From NCBI RefSeq assembly GCF_003716325.1, contig NZ_RDSR01000024.1, positions 1-51,562 of the forward strand: a stretch of 51,562 bases of DNA. The letters run 5' to 3'. The notes beneath the pieces were generated by a model. It had not been told where the DNA came from and ran no database searches. It worked only from the letters and a program-made list of their open reading frames with translations. The DNA is from Cryobacterium tepidiphilum (GTDB taxonomy: Bacteria > Actinomycetota > Actinomycetes > Actinomycetales > Microbacteriaceae). This document shows positions 43,211-51,100 of this stretch, in pieces. Position 1 is the first letter of the stretch; each line of letters begins with the position of its first letter. Both the position numbers and the translations under genes were made by a program.

Positions 43211-43519
43211 GTGGTTTACGCAGTTGTGCGCGCCGGTGGGCGGCAGGAGAAGGTAGAGGTCGGGACCATCGTCACGATGGACCGCATCAAGGCTGACAAG
43301 GACGGCAACGTCGAGCTGGCCGCCGTGCTTCTCGTCGACGGCGACAACATCACCTCTGACTCCAAGTCGCTGGCCGATGTCAAGGTCACCGCCCAGGTCC
43401 TGAACGACCTCCGCGGCCCGAAGATCATCATCCAGAAGTTCAAGAACAAGACCGGGTACAAGAAGCGCCAGGGGCACCGCCAGGACCTCACGCGCGTCCA
43501 GGTCACCAAGATCGCCTAG
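43211..43519 (+). CDS. rplU: 50S ribosomal protein L21
   Basis: A 102-residue primary 23S rRNA-binding protein. [17 protein letters not shown] is the L21 signature at the N-terminus, and the basic C-terminus has [18 protein letters not shown], the rRNA-contacting end. The start is a GTG. rpmA follows 18 bp downstream. Confidence 0.97.
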   Translation: MVYAVVRAGGRQEKVEVGTIVTMDRIKADKDGNVELAAVLLVDGDNITSDSKSLADVKVTAQVLNDLRGPKIIIQKFKNKTGYKKRQGHRQDLTRVQVTKIA

Positions 43520-43537
43520 GCCTGAGGAGAAGAACAG

Positions 43538-43795
43538 ATGGCACACAAGAAAGGTGCGAGTTCCACTCGCAACGGTCGTGACTCCAACGCGCAGCGCCTC
43601 GGCGTGAAGCGCTTCGGCGGCCAGGTCGTCAGCGCCGGCGAGATCCTCGTCCGCCAGCGTGGCACCCACTTCCACCCCGGCGCAGGCGTCGGCCGTGGCG
43701 GCGACGACACGCTGTTCGCCCTCGAGGCGGGAGCCGTCGAGTTCGGCGCCAAGGGCGGCCGCAAGGTCGTCAACATCGTGGCGGCCGCCGAATAG
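43538..43795 (+). CDS. rpmA: 50S ribosomal protein L27
   Basis: An 85-residue protein near the peptidyl transferase centre. It has the [16 protein letters not shown] start with no cleavable N-terminal extension of the Firmicutes type, then [24 protein letters not shown] (in parts [10 protein letters not shown] and [13 protein letters not shown]). AGGAG precedes the ATG. A strong terminator follows, so obgE may depend partly on read-through. Confidence 0.97.
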   Translation: MAHKKGASSTRNGRDSNAQRLGVKRFGGQVVSAGEILVRQRGTHFHPGAGVGRGGDDTLFALEAGAVEFGAKGGRKVVNIVAAAE

Positions 43796-43812
43796 GCAAC
43801 CACTTGTTTCAG

Positions 43813-43849
43813 CGTGAGGGCGGGCTTCGGCTCGCCCTCACGTCTTTTT
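43813..43849 (+). terminator. Intrinsic terminator after rpmA
   Basis: CGTGAGGGCGGGC-TTCG-GCTCGCCCTCACG forms a 13-bp stem with a stable TTCG-type tetraloop, followed by TCTTTTT. It is the most canonical Rho-independent terminator in the window. It lies just upstream of obgE. Confidence 0.88.
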
Positions 43850-43871
43850 CAGCCACCGGAAAGGGGCACCC

Positions 43872-45452
43872 ATGGCCACGTTCGTTGACCACGTGACGCT
43901 GCATCTGCGAGCGGGCAACGGAGGGAACGGCTGTGTCTCGGTGAAGCGCGAGAAGTTCAAGCCCCTCGCCGGTCCCGACGGCGGCAACGGCGGCGACGGC
44001 GGCGACATCGTGCTCATCGCCGACCCGCAGGTCACCACGCTGCTCGGCTTCCACCGCGCCCCGCACCGCAGCGCAGGCAACGGCGGCCCCGGCATGGGCG
44101 ACTACCGCAACGGCTTCAACGGTGAGACCCTCGAACTGCCGGTGCCGCTCGGCACGGTGGTCAAGGACGCCGACGGCAACGAGCTCGCCGACATGACCGA
44201 GCCCGGCTTCCGGCTCGTCGTCGCACCCGGCGGCCAGGGCGGGCTCGGCAACGCGGCCCTGTCGAACACCAAGCGCAAGGCGCCCGGCTTCGCGCTGCTC
44301 GGCACGCTCGGCTTCGAGGGCGACGTGCAGTTGGTGCTCAAGACGGTAGCGGATGTCGCACTGGTCGGCTTCCCGTCCGCCGGCAAGTCGAGCCTCATCG
44401 CGGCCATGTCCGCGGCCCGGCCGAAGATCGCCGACTACCCGTTCACGACCCTGCACCCCAACCTCGGTGTCGTGCAGGCCGGCGAGGTGCGCTACACCGT
44501 GGCGGACGTTCCCGGGCTCATCGAGGGCGCCAGCGAGGGCAAGGGCCTCGGCCTCGAGTTCCTGCGCCACGTCGAGCGCTGCTCCGCGCTCCTGCACGTG
44601 CTCGACTGCGCCACCCTGGAGCCCGGCCGCGACCCGCTCAGCGACCTCGACATCATCCTTGCCGAGCTCGCCGCGTACCCCGTGCCCGAAGGGCAGACGC
44701 CGCTTCTCGAGCGCCCGCAGCTCGTCGCGCTGAACAAGATCGACGTGCCCGAGGGCCGCGACCTCGCCGAGCTGGTGCGACCCGAGCTCGAGGAACGCGG
44801 ATACCGCGTCTTCGAGATATCCACCGTGAGCCACGAGGGGCTGAAGCCGCTCAGCTTCGCGCTCGCCCAGCTCGTGGAGGCCGGCCGCACCGCCGCCGCC
44901 GTGACGGCCGAGAGCAAGCCGCGTATCGTCATCCGCCCGAAGGCCGTCGACGACGGTGGCTTCGTGGTGCGCGTCGAGGGTGGTTCGTACGGCGACCTGT
45001 ACCGCATCCTCGGCGCCAAGCCCGAGCGCTGGGTGCAGCAGACCGACTTCACCAACGACGAGGCCATCGGCTTCCTCGCCGACCGGCTCGCGAAGCTCGG
45101 CGTCGAAGACGAGCTCTTCAAGGCCGGCGCCGTGGCGGGCTCAACCGTCGTCATCGGCCCCGGCAGCGGCGTGGTCTTCGACTGGGAGCCCACCCTCACC
45201 TCCACGGCCGAGCTCATCACCGCCCCGCGCGGCACCGACGCCCGTCTCGACGAGACCGGTCGCCGCACCAGCAACCAGCGCCGCGAGGAGTACTTCGCCC
45301 GCATGGACGCCAAGGCCGCCGCGCGCGCCGAGCTCATCCGGGAGCGGGAGGCCGGCCTCTGGCACAGTGAGGGCGAGGAGTTCACGACGCCCGACGCCCC
45401 TGCCGAGACCGGCGGAGGCACGGACGGCGGTGCCAAGGGCGAGAACGAGTGA
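43872..45452 (+). CDS. obgE: GTPase Obg/CgtA
   Basis: A 526-residue GTPase involved in late 50S assembly and the stringent response. The Gly-rich Obg fold occupies about 1-158. The G domain has the P-loop GFPSAGKSS near 164-172, then DVPGLIEGA, with NKID for guanine specificity. A C-terminal OCT domain (about 345-430) follows. A charged tail of about 90 residues rich in Arg, Glu and Ala ends the protein, a feature of actinobacterial Obg. AAAGG precedes the ATG. The stop overlaps the proB start. Confidence 0.96.
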   Translation: MATFVDHVTLHLRAGNGGNGCVSVKREKFKPLAGPDGGNGGDGGDIVLIADPQVTTLLGFHRAPHRSAGNGGPGMGDYRNGFNGETLELPVPLGTVVKDADGNELADMTEPGFRLVVAPGGQGGLGNAALSNTKRKAPGFALLGTLGFEGDVQLVLKTVADVALVGFPSAGKSSLIAAMSAARPKIADYPFTTLHPNLGVVQAGEVRYTVADVPGLIEGASEGKGLGLEFLRHVERCSALLHVLDCATLEPGRDPLSDLDIILAELAAYPVPEGQTPLLERPQLVALNKIDVPEGRDLAELVRPELEERGYRVFEISTVSHEGLKPLSFALAQLVEAGRTAAAVTAESKPRIVIRPKAVDDGGFVVRVEGGSYGDLYRILGAKPERWVQQTDFTNDEAIGFLADRLAKLGVEDELFKAGAVAGSTVVIGPGSGVVFDWEPTLTSTAELITAPRGTDARLDETGRRTSNQRREEYFARMDAKAAARAELIREREAGLWHSEGEEFTTPDAPAETGGGTDGGAKGENE

Positions 45453-46273
45453 CCGTGCGCGAGCGGGCCGGCATCGCCGCGGCCACGCGCATCGTCGTGA
45501 AGGTCGGCTCGTCGTCCATCAGCGGTGACAACGCCGACCAGATCACCCCGCTCGTCGACGCGCTGGCCGCCGCCCACGGCCGGGGCGCCGAGATCGTGCT
45601 GGTCTCCTCCGGGGCCATCGCCACCGGGATGCCGTACCTCCAGCTCGACGAGCGCCCCACCGACCTGGCGACGCAGCAGGCCGCGGCATCCGTGGGACAG
45701 AACCTGCTGATCTTCCGTTACCAGGACAGCCTGCGCCGCTACAAGATCATCGCCGGCCAGGTGCTGCTCACCGCCGGCGACCTCGACAACCCGGCGCCGC
45801 GCAGCAACGCGCAGCGCGCGATGGAGCGGCTGCTCGGCCTTCGGATACTGCCGATCGTCAACGAGAACGACACCGTGGCGACGCACGAGATCCGCTTCGG
45901 CGACAACGACCGGCTCGCCGCTCTCGTCGCCACGCTGATCAAAGCGGATGTCTTGGTGCTGCTGAGCGACGTCGACGCCCTCTACACCAAACCCCCGCAC
46001 CTTCCCGGCGCCGAGCGCATCGCGCGCGTGGGTCTCGGCGAGAAGCTCGACGGCGTCGAGTTCACCGGGTCAGGCAGGTCGGGGGTCGGCACGGGCGGGG
46101 CGAGCACCAAGGTCTCAGCGGCACGTCTCGCCGCCGACGCCGGCACCGGCGTGCTGGTCACGGCGACCGGGCTCGTCGCCAAGGCGCTGGCCGGAGGGGC
46201 TGTCGGCACCTGGTTCGAGCCGGCCGCCCAGCACGCGGAGCACCCCGAGCACCTGGTGCATCCGCTCCCGTAA
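45449..46273 (+). CDS. proB: Glutamate 5-kinase, short form without PUA domain
   Basis: A 274-residue amino-acid kinase-fold enzyme that makes glutamyl 5-phosphate, the first step of proline synthesis. [11 protein letters not shown] opens the fold, and [21 protein letters not shown] and [15 protein letters not shown] follow in order. It ends about 90 residues before the end of the E. coli-type enzyme (367 residues), so the C-terminal PUA domain is absent. The GTG start overlaps the obgE stop. TAAACT at its stop doubles as the -10 of proA. Confidence 0.93.
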   Translation: MTVRERAGIAAATRIVVKVGSSSISGDNADQITPLVDALAAAHGRGAEIVLVSSGAIATGMPYLQLDERPTDLATQQAAASVGQNLLIFRYQDSLRRYKIIAGQVLLTAGDLDNPAPRSNAQRAMERLLGLRILPIVNENDTVATHEIRFGDNDRLAALVATLIKADVLVLLSDVDALYTKPPHLPGAERIARVGLGEKLDGVEFTGSGRSGVGTGGASTKVSAARLAADAGTGVLVTATGLVAKALAGGAVGTWFEPAAQHAEHPEHLVHPLP

Positions 46274-46276
46274 ACT
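46271..46276 (+). promoter_or_regulatory. -10 element (TAAACT) of a leaderless promoter for proA
   Basis: TAAACT includes the proB stop codon. It is followed by CGACTC and the ATG at 46283, six-base spacing. proA therefore probably has its own leaderless transcript besides read-through from proB. Confidence 0.58.
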
Positions 46277-46282
46277 CGACTC

Positions 46283-47548
46283 ATGTCCGAGCCCACCGAG
46301 CCCACCGTTCTCACGCCCATGCTTGAGGCGGCCCGCACCGCCTCCCTCGCGCTCGCGGGCGCGACCACACTGCAGAAGAACGCAGCCCTGCAGGCCATCG
46401 CGGACGCGCTGCGGCAGAACGTGCCCGCGATCGTTGAGGCCAACGAGCTCGACCGCACCCACGGCCGGGAGAACGGCCTCGCCGCGGGCCTCCTCGACCG
46501 GCTCATGCTCGACGAGTCCCGCATCGAGGCGCTCGCCTCCGCCGTGACCGCCATCAGCGGACTCACGGACCCCGTCGGCGAGGTGGTCACCGGCAGCAGC
46601 CTCCCCAACGGCGTCAAGATCAGCCAGGTGCGTGTGCCGTTCGGCGTGGTCGGCGCCATCTACGAGGCCCGCCCGAACGTCACGGTCGACATCGCGGCCC
46701 TGGCGCTCAAGAGCGGCAACGCCGCGGTGCTGCGCGGCGGGTCGGCCGCCGAGAACAGCAATCGCGTGCTCGTGGGTCTCATTCAGCAGGCCCTGGCCTC
46801 GGTGGGTCTGCCCGCCGAGAGCGTGCAGACCATCGACCCGTTCGGCCGGGAAGGCGCCGCGCTCCTCATGAAGGCGCGCGGCTACGTCGACGTGCTGATC
46901 CCGCGGGGGAGCGCGAACCTCATCAACACCGTGGTCGCCGAGTCGAAGGTACCCGTCATCGAGACGGGCGCGGGCGTGGTGCACGTCTTCCTCGACGAGA
47001 GCGCCAACGCGCAGTGGGCCGAGGACATCGTGCACAACTCCAAGGTGCAGCGACCCAGCGTCTGCAACGCCCTCGAGACGCTGCTGGTGCACGAGAAGGC
47101 CGCCGACCGGCTGCTGGGGCCCGTGCTCGGCCGGCTGGCGGCATCCGGTGTCACCATTCACGGCGACGAGCGGGTGCAAGCCGCATTCCCGGGTGCCGTC
47201 CCGGCGACGGAGGACGACTGGTCGACCGAGTACATGAGCCTCGACCTCGCCGTGCGCGTCGTGGGCTCCCTCGACGAGGCGATGGAGCACATCCGCCGGT
47301 ATTCGACCCGGCACACCGAGTCGATCATCACCTCCGACGTCGTGAACGCCGAGCGGTTCTTGAACGAGGTCGACGCGGCGGCCGTCATGGTCAACGCCTC
47401 CACACGTTTCACCGACGGGGGAGAGTTCGGCTTCGGCGCCGAGGTCGGGATCTCCACGCAGAAGCTGCACGCCCGCGGCCCCATGGGCCTGCCCGAGCTC
47501 ACCAGCACCAAGTGGATCGTCCGCGGTATGGGCCAGGTGCGGGTCTAG
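46283..47548 (+). CDS. proA: Gamma-glutamyl phosphate reductase
   Basis: A 421-residue NADPH-dependent aldehyde dehydrogenase-fold enzyme, the second step of proline synthesis. The catalytic cysteine is C261 in PSVCNALETLLVH. PFGVVGAIYEARPNVT and LKSGNAAVLRGGSAA form the cofactor region, and the C-terminal EFGFGAEVGISTQK is typical. The length is normal. Confidence 0.96.
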   Translation: MSEPTEPTVLTPMLEAARTASLALAGATTLQKNAALQAIADALRQNVPAIVEANELDRTHGRENGLAAGLLDRLMLDESRIEALASAVTAISGLTDPVGEVVTGSSLPNGVKISQVRVPFGVVGAIYEARPNVTVDIAALALKSGNAAVLRGGSAAENSNRVLVGLIQQALASVGLPAESVQTIDPFGREGAALLMKARGYVDVLIPRGSANLINTVVAESKVPVIETGAGVVHVFLDESANAQWAEDIVHNSKVQRPSVCNALETLLVHEKAADRLLGPVLGRLAASGVTIHGDERVQAAFPGAVPATEDDWSTEYMSLDLAVRVVGSLDEAMEHIRRYSTRHTESIITSDVVNAERFLNEVDAAAVMVNASTRFTDGGEFGFGAEVGISTQKLHARGPMGLPELTSTKWIVRGMGQVRV

Positions 47549-47555
47549 TCCCCAG

Positions 47556-47561
47556 TAGACT
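47556..47561 (+). promoter_or_regulatory. Candidate -10 (TAGACT) upstream of the small membrane protein gene
   Basis: TAGACT lies 8 bp after the proA stop and 43 bp before the next ATG, giving a short leader with a GGAG ribosome binding site. Confidence 0.45.
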
Positions 47562-47603
47562 GGTGCGGGCGGCTGCCGGCCCCACGCTTGATCGGAGTAA
47601 TTC

Positions 47604-47834
47604 ATGACATTCGCAATCGCTTTGCTTGCTGCTGAGGAAGAGCACGTCGCCCTGGCGATGCCGATCTGGGCGTACGGCACGATCCCGCTGGTGCTGTTCG
47701 GCGTGCTCGCGTTCGTTCTCTGGAACTACCGCAACGTCGCCCACCGCCACGTGATCAAGGCCGAGGCCTATGCGGCCACCCACACCGGCACCACCGGTCC
47801 CGACCACTCCATTCCGCCGTACCCCGGCCACTAG
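47604..47834 (+). CDS. Small single-span membrane protein of unknown function
   Basis: A 76-residue protein. One hydrophobic segment (about 21-42, [20 protein letters not shown]) is preceded by a short, slightly acidic N-terminus and followed by [10 protein letters not shown] and a polar tail ending [12 protein letters not shown] lies six bases before the ATG. It lies between proA and nadD. No domain is recognised. Confidence 0.75.
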   Translation: MTFAIALLAAEEEHVALAMPIWAYGTIPLVLFGVLAFVLWNYRNVAHRHVIKAEAYAATHTGTTGPDHSIPPYPGH

Positions 47835-47872
47835 CCGGCGCGCCCGATCGCAGCGGCGACAGAATCGGTCAC

Positions 47873-48493
47873 GTGGTCATCGACTCCGCAGTGGACCCCT
47901 CGTTGAAGCGAGGTCCGCGCATCGGCATCATGGGTGGCACCTTCGACCCCATCCACAACGGCCACCTCGTCGCCGCCAGTGAGGTGGCGCAGAGCTTCGG
48001 GCTCGACGAGGTGGTGTTCGTGCCCACCGGCCAGCCCTGGCAGAAGCACGATGTCACCGAGGCCGAGCACCGCTACCTGATGACGGTCGTCGCGACCGCG
48101 TCGAACCCGCAGTTCACGGTCAGTCGCGTCGACATCGAGCGTGGGGGACTGACCTACACGATCGACACCCTCCGTGACATCCACCGGGCCCGGCCCGATG
48201 CTGAGCTGTTCTTCATCACCGGCGCCGACGCGGTCGCCCAGATCCTCGGCTGGAAGGATGCGCACGAGCTCTGGGAGTTGGCGCATTTCGTGGCTGTGAG
48301 TCGCCCGGGACACGAGCTCAATATTTCGGGTTTGCCCAACCAGCACGTAAGCTTGTTGGAGGTTCCGGCGCTGGCGATCTCGTCCACTGACTGCCGGGCG
48401 CGGGTGAGCCGAGGCTTCCCGGTCTGGTATCTCGTCCCTGATGGGGTCGTCCAGTACATCGCAAAGCATCACCTGTATCGGAGCGTGGTATGA
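47873..48493 (+). CDS. nadD: Nicotinate-nucleotide adenylyltransferase
   Basis: A 206-residue nucleotidyltransferase that makes nicotinate adenine dinucleotide in NAD synthesis. The HxGH-type ATP site is [11 protein letters not shown] (21-31). [10 protein letters not shown] and the late [10 protein letters not shown] motif are characteristic. The GTG start sits seven bases after CAGAAT, near leaderless geometry. It overlaps the following gene by 4 bp (ATGA). Confidence 0.93.
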   Translation: MVIDSAVDPSLKRGPRIGIMGGTFDPIHNGHLVAASEVAQSFGLDEVVFVPTGQPWQKHDVTEAEHRYLMTVVATASNPQFTVSRVDIERGGLTYTIDTLRDIHRARPDAELFFITGADAVAQILGWKDAHELWELAHFVAVSRPGHELNISGLPNQHVSLLEVPALAISSTDCRARVSRGFPVWYLVPDGVVQYIAKHHLYRSVV

Positions 48494-49473
48494 CGTTGGG
48501 TAACAACCCGCAGCCTCTCACGCGTCGGCAGCTGCGTGAGCAGGCCCGTGCAGAGCAGCCCACAGCGGATGCCGAGGCCGGCAAGGCTGCCGCCCCGGCC
48601 AAGCGCATGGTCCGGCCGACTGCCCCCAAGGGTGACAAGCAGCCCGCCGCAAGTTTCACCGAGCTGATCGAACAGGTCGAGGCTCCGGCGAGCACCACGC
48701 CGTCCGGGTTCGCTCCGCGCACGCCGGAGTCCGTCGCATCCGCTTTCAAACGCCCATCGGGCGGTGACCGGTCGGAGACGCCCGAGCGCACACTGACCCG
48801 ACGCGAGCTGCGCGAGATGATGGCCGCCAAGACCGCCGAGAGTGCTGCCGACGGTGTCGGCGTGAAGCCCGAGCTGACGCCCGAACCCACCCCGGCCCCG
48901 GCCTCGAAGACTCCGCCGGCTGCGCCCGCGCCCGTGTCTGAGGCGCCGATCCCGGCACTCGACCCGGTACAGCAGGTGCTGCGTCCCACCGTGGCCCCGC
49001 GCCCGCTGCTGGCCGACGCCCACGATGACGAGCCGAGGACCGCGGAGCCGTTCGACCAGCTGATCTCGCGTGGTGCGAGTGTCAGCGTCACTACCAGCAA
49101 CACGCTCATCCTCCCGTCGATCCCGCAGCAGCCGTCCTCCGGGTCGGCGATGTCGATGACCGGTGAAGTGCTCATCACCGGCTCCATCGACCTGCCGCGC
49201 GGCTTCGGGTCGACCGGTGCGCCGGCGGACCGCTTCGATACCGCCGAAGTCGACCGCATGCTCGACCAGGCCGACGAGAGCACCCAGACGAGCAATGTCG
49301 CGCCGGTGAGCGCGAGCCGGGCCGTCAGCACCCACACCTCCACGCGGGGCGTGATGACGCCGCCGAAGAAGCACATGGTGTCGCTGCCCATGGTGCTGGC
49401 CATTACGGCCGGCGTTCTCCTGGTGGGTGTCGTGACGCTGTTCGCTGCCGGGTACCTGTTCCAGATCTTCTAA
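48490..49473 (+). CDS. Tail-anchored protein with repeated LTRRxLRE motif, unknown function
   Basis: A 327-residue protein without a recognised domain. The motif LTRRQLREQ (10-18) recurs as LTRRELREM (102-110). Between and after them the chain is rich in Pro, Ala, Thr and Glu and looks disordered. A single hydrophobic segment at about 300-325 ([20 protein letters not shown]) ends two to three residues from the C-terminus, so the bulk faces the cytosol. It is coupled to nadD by an ATGA overlap and precedes rsfS. It could be a membrane-bound scaffold, with the basic motifs as short peptide ligands. Confidence 0.75.
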   Translation: MTLGNNPQPLTRRQLREQARAEQPTADAEAGKAAAPAKRMVRPTAPKGDKQPAASFTELIEQVEAPASTTPSGFAPRTPESVASAFKRPSGGDRSETPERTLTRRELREMMAAKTAESAADGVGVKPELTPEPTPAPASKTPPAAPAPVSEAPIPALDPVQQVLRPTVAPRPLLADAHDDEPRTAEPFDQLISRGASVSVTTSNTLILPSIPQQPSSGSAMSMTGEVLITGSIDLPRGFGSTGAPADRFDTAEVDRMLDQADESTQTSNVAPVSASRAVSTHTSTRGVMTPPKKHMVSLPMVLAITAGVLLVGVVTLFAAGYLFQIF

Positions 49474-49508
49474 CAGCTGATGCTTTTCCTCGAAATTCCC
49501 CAAGACGT

Positions 49509-49514
49509 TAGGTT
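49509..49514 (+). promoter_or_regulatory. -10 element (TAGGTT) of a leaderless promoter for rsfS
   Basis: TAGGTT, then CACCCG, then ATG at 49521: six-base spacing with no Shine-Dalgarno sequence. Confidence 0.58.
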
Positions 49515-49520
49515 CACCCG

Positions 49521-49898
49521 ATGACCGCTTCCGCTCACGCGCTCGAGCTTCTTCAGGTGGCTGCCGCCGCCGCTGACTCGAAGGCGGGCGAAGACCTGGT
49601 CGCGCTCGACGTGTCGCAGCCGTTGCCGCTGGCCGACGTGTTCCTGCTCGTCACCGGGCGCAACGAGCGCAACGTGGTCGCCATCGCGGGCGAGATCGAG
49701 GACAAGCTCATCGAGCACGGTGCCAAGCCGTTGCGTCGCGAGGGGCGTGCCGAGGGCCGCTGGATCCTCATCGACTTCGGCGACCTCGTGGTGCACGTGT
49801 TCCACGAAGAGGAGCGCATGTACTACGGCCTGGAGCGCCTGTGGAAGGACTGTCCGGTCATTCCCCTGGAGCTGCCCGTGGCCAAGATCGAAGAGTAG
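49521..49898 (+). CDS. rsfS: Ribosome silencing factor RsfS
   Basis: A 125-residue protein of the Iojap/RsfS family that binds L14 on the 50S subunit and blocks subunit joining in slow growth. LVALDVSQPLPLADVFLLVTG, RREGRAEGRWILIDFGDLVVH and FHEEERMYYGLERLW follow the family order (each cited in part). The nadD-rsfS linkage is widely conserved. Confidence 0.94.
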   Translation: MTASAHALELLQVAAAAADSKAGEDLVALDVSQPLPLADVFLLVTGRNERNVVAIAGEIEDKLIEHGAKPLRREGRAEGRWILIDFGDLVVHVFHEEERMYYGLERLWKDCPVIPLELPVAKIEE

Positions 49899-49969
49899 CT
49901 CAATTTCGTGTTGGGCCCTCGGGTGCTGTAATCTAATCAAGTTGTTTCGGAAGTTCAGGAACACAATCT

Positions 49970-50042
49970 GGGTCTGTGGCGCAGCTGGTAGCGCACCTGC
50001 ATGGCATGCAGGGGGTCAGGGGTTCGAGTCCCCTCAGATCCA
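49970..50042 (+). tRNA. tRNA-Ala (anticodon GGC)
   Basis: Acceptor GGGTCTG pairs with CAGATCC (one G-T wobble), the anticodon stem CCTGC/GCAGG encloses ATGGCAT with anticodon GGC, and the T arm has TTCGAGT. The discriminator is A, and CCA is encoded at 50043-50045. Confidence 0.95.
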
Positions 50043-50060
50043 CCAGAACGCAGAACATGA

Positions 50061-50087
50061 GACGCCCCGGCCATCGGCCGGGGCGTC
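50061..50087 (+). terminator. Hairpin terminator after tRNA-Ala
   Basis: GACGCCCCGGCC-ATC-GGCCGGGGCGTC is a perfect 12-bp stem followed by CTTGTGT. It may also serve the convergent gene at 50117-50785. Confidence 0.78.
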
Positions 50088-50116
50088 CTTGTGTGTTGCG
50101 TGGGCTTCGATCCAGC

Positions 50117-50785
50117 TCAGGATGCCCGCGGGTTGACGAACGCGTCGAGCGCATCATGGATCGGCATACTTCCGATGTTGAAGGGGATGAAGAACCCTGC
50201 CGTCGCCGGCATCGACAGGACCGTCGCGGCGACCGCAGCGACATCCTGACGTGGCACCGTCGCACTCGTGTGCTGGTCACCGACGTCGATGAGGCCGGTG
50301 GGCGGGTCGGCCGTGAGGGCACTGGGTCCCAGGATCGTCCACTGCAGGGAGCTGCGCCGCAGGTAGTCATCGGCGGCCGCCTTCGCCTCCGCGTAGGCGT
50401 GCATCGGGTGGTCCGCGGGCACTCCGTGGTCCGCGCGGGCGCCGAAGTAGGAGACCATCACGTAGCGCTTCACGCGAGCCGCGGCAGCAGCATCCATTGA
50501 GCGGATGGCCGCATCGCGGTCGACGACCATCGTTCGGCGCGGGTTGCCGCCACCTGCGCCCGCTGACCACACGACGGCGTCGTGGCCGGCAAGGAGGGTC
50601 TTCAGGTCGTCGGTGTCTAGCTGCTCAAGGTCGGCGACCACCGGCACGGCACCGGTGCGCGCGACCTCGTCACGGTGTTCGGGGTTGCGGAACACGGAGC
50701 TGACATCGTGCCCTTCGTCGATGAGCAGCCGCGCCAGGTGCAGGGCCACCTTGCCGTGGCCACCGAGGATGGCGATCCGGGACAT
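50117..50785 (-). CDS. NAD(P)-binding atypical SDR (NmrA/SDR_a5-like)
   Basis: A 222-residue Rossmann protein. The dinucleotide loop is ILGGHGKVALHLARL (5-19). VVADLEQLD, VVWSAGAGGG and AYAEAKAAADDYLRRSSLQWTILGP are typical of NmrA-like/epimerase-type atypical SDRs, in which the Tyr-Lys pair is YAEAK here. I chose the ATG at 50785, which has AAGGAG at ideal distance; the open frame upstream to 51514 is shadow sequence. The role could be redox sensing or reductase activity, undetermined. Confidence 0.85.
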   Translation of the reverse strand: MSRIAILGGHGKVALHLARLLIDEGHDVSSVFRNPEHRDEVARTGAVPVVADLEQLDTDDLKTLLAGHDAVVWSAGAGGGNPRRTMVVDRDAAIRSMDAAAAARVKRYVMVSYFGARADHGVPADHPMHAYAEAKAAADDYLRRSSLQWTILGPSALTADPPTGLIDVGDQHTSATVPRQDVAAVAATVLSMPATAGFFIPFNIGSMPIHDALDAFVNPRAS

Positions 50786-51088
50786 GTTCTTGCTCCTTCG
50801 GGTGTGCGATGGGCGGCTCACTTCTACGATGGCACCACGGAGCGGTTGTGGCGAGTCTGTCGTCAGAGAAGGGTGCGGGTTGGTCGGCAGCGTTCGCAAG
50901 ACGTGGTCTGTGACCTCACGCGTGGGCGATTCCGGGTGGCTGCGCCGGTCGACTTCGCGAGTAGCGGTATCAAGACACGCAATCGCCCTGTGGTCGCCGA
51001 GGCGCTTCTCGTCGTCCTCCCCAGGTCTTGGTCGAAAGAAGTTGTGCACAGATTGTCGTCTGTAGCTTCTAATGTCGGTGGCTGCTGT
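50786..51088. other. Non-coding gap
   Basis: Nothing supported is seen here. It should contain the promoter of the minus-strand SDR gene. A lone CGCGAGT at 50956-50962 resembles a 61-bp element end, but no matching ACTCGCG occurs at the right distance. Confidence 0.5.
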
Positions 51089-51094
51089 GATGAT
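51089..51094 (+). promoter_or_regulatory. -10 element (GATGAT) of a leaderless promoter for the 13E12 gene
   Basis: GATGAT, then TGAGGC, then ATG at 51101: six-base spacing. GAGG is too close to the ATG for a standard ribosome binding site. Confidence 0.45.
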
Positions 51095-51100
51095 TGAGGC

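Noticed and set aside
50956..50962. Lone CGCGAGT as a fifth 61-bp element
   Set aside because: No ACTCGCG is found 54 bp downstream, and the sequence has no inverted partner.
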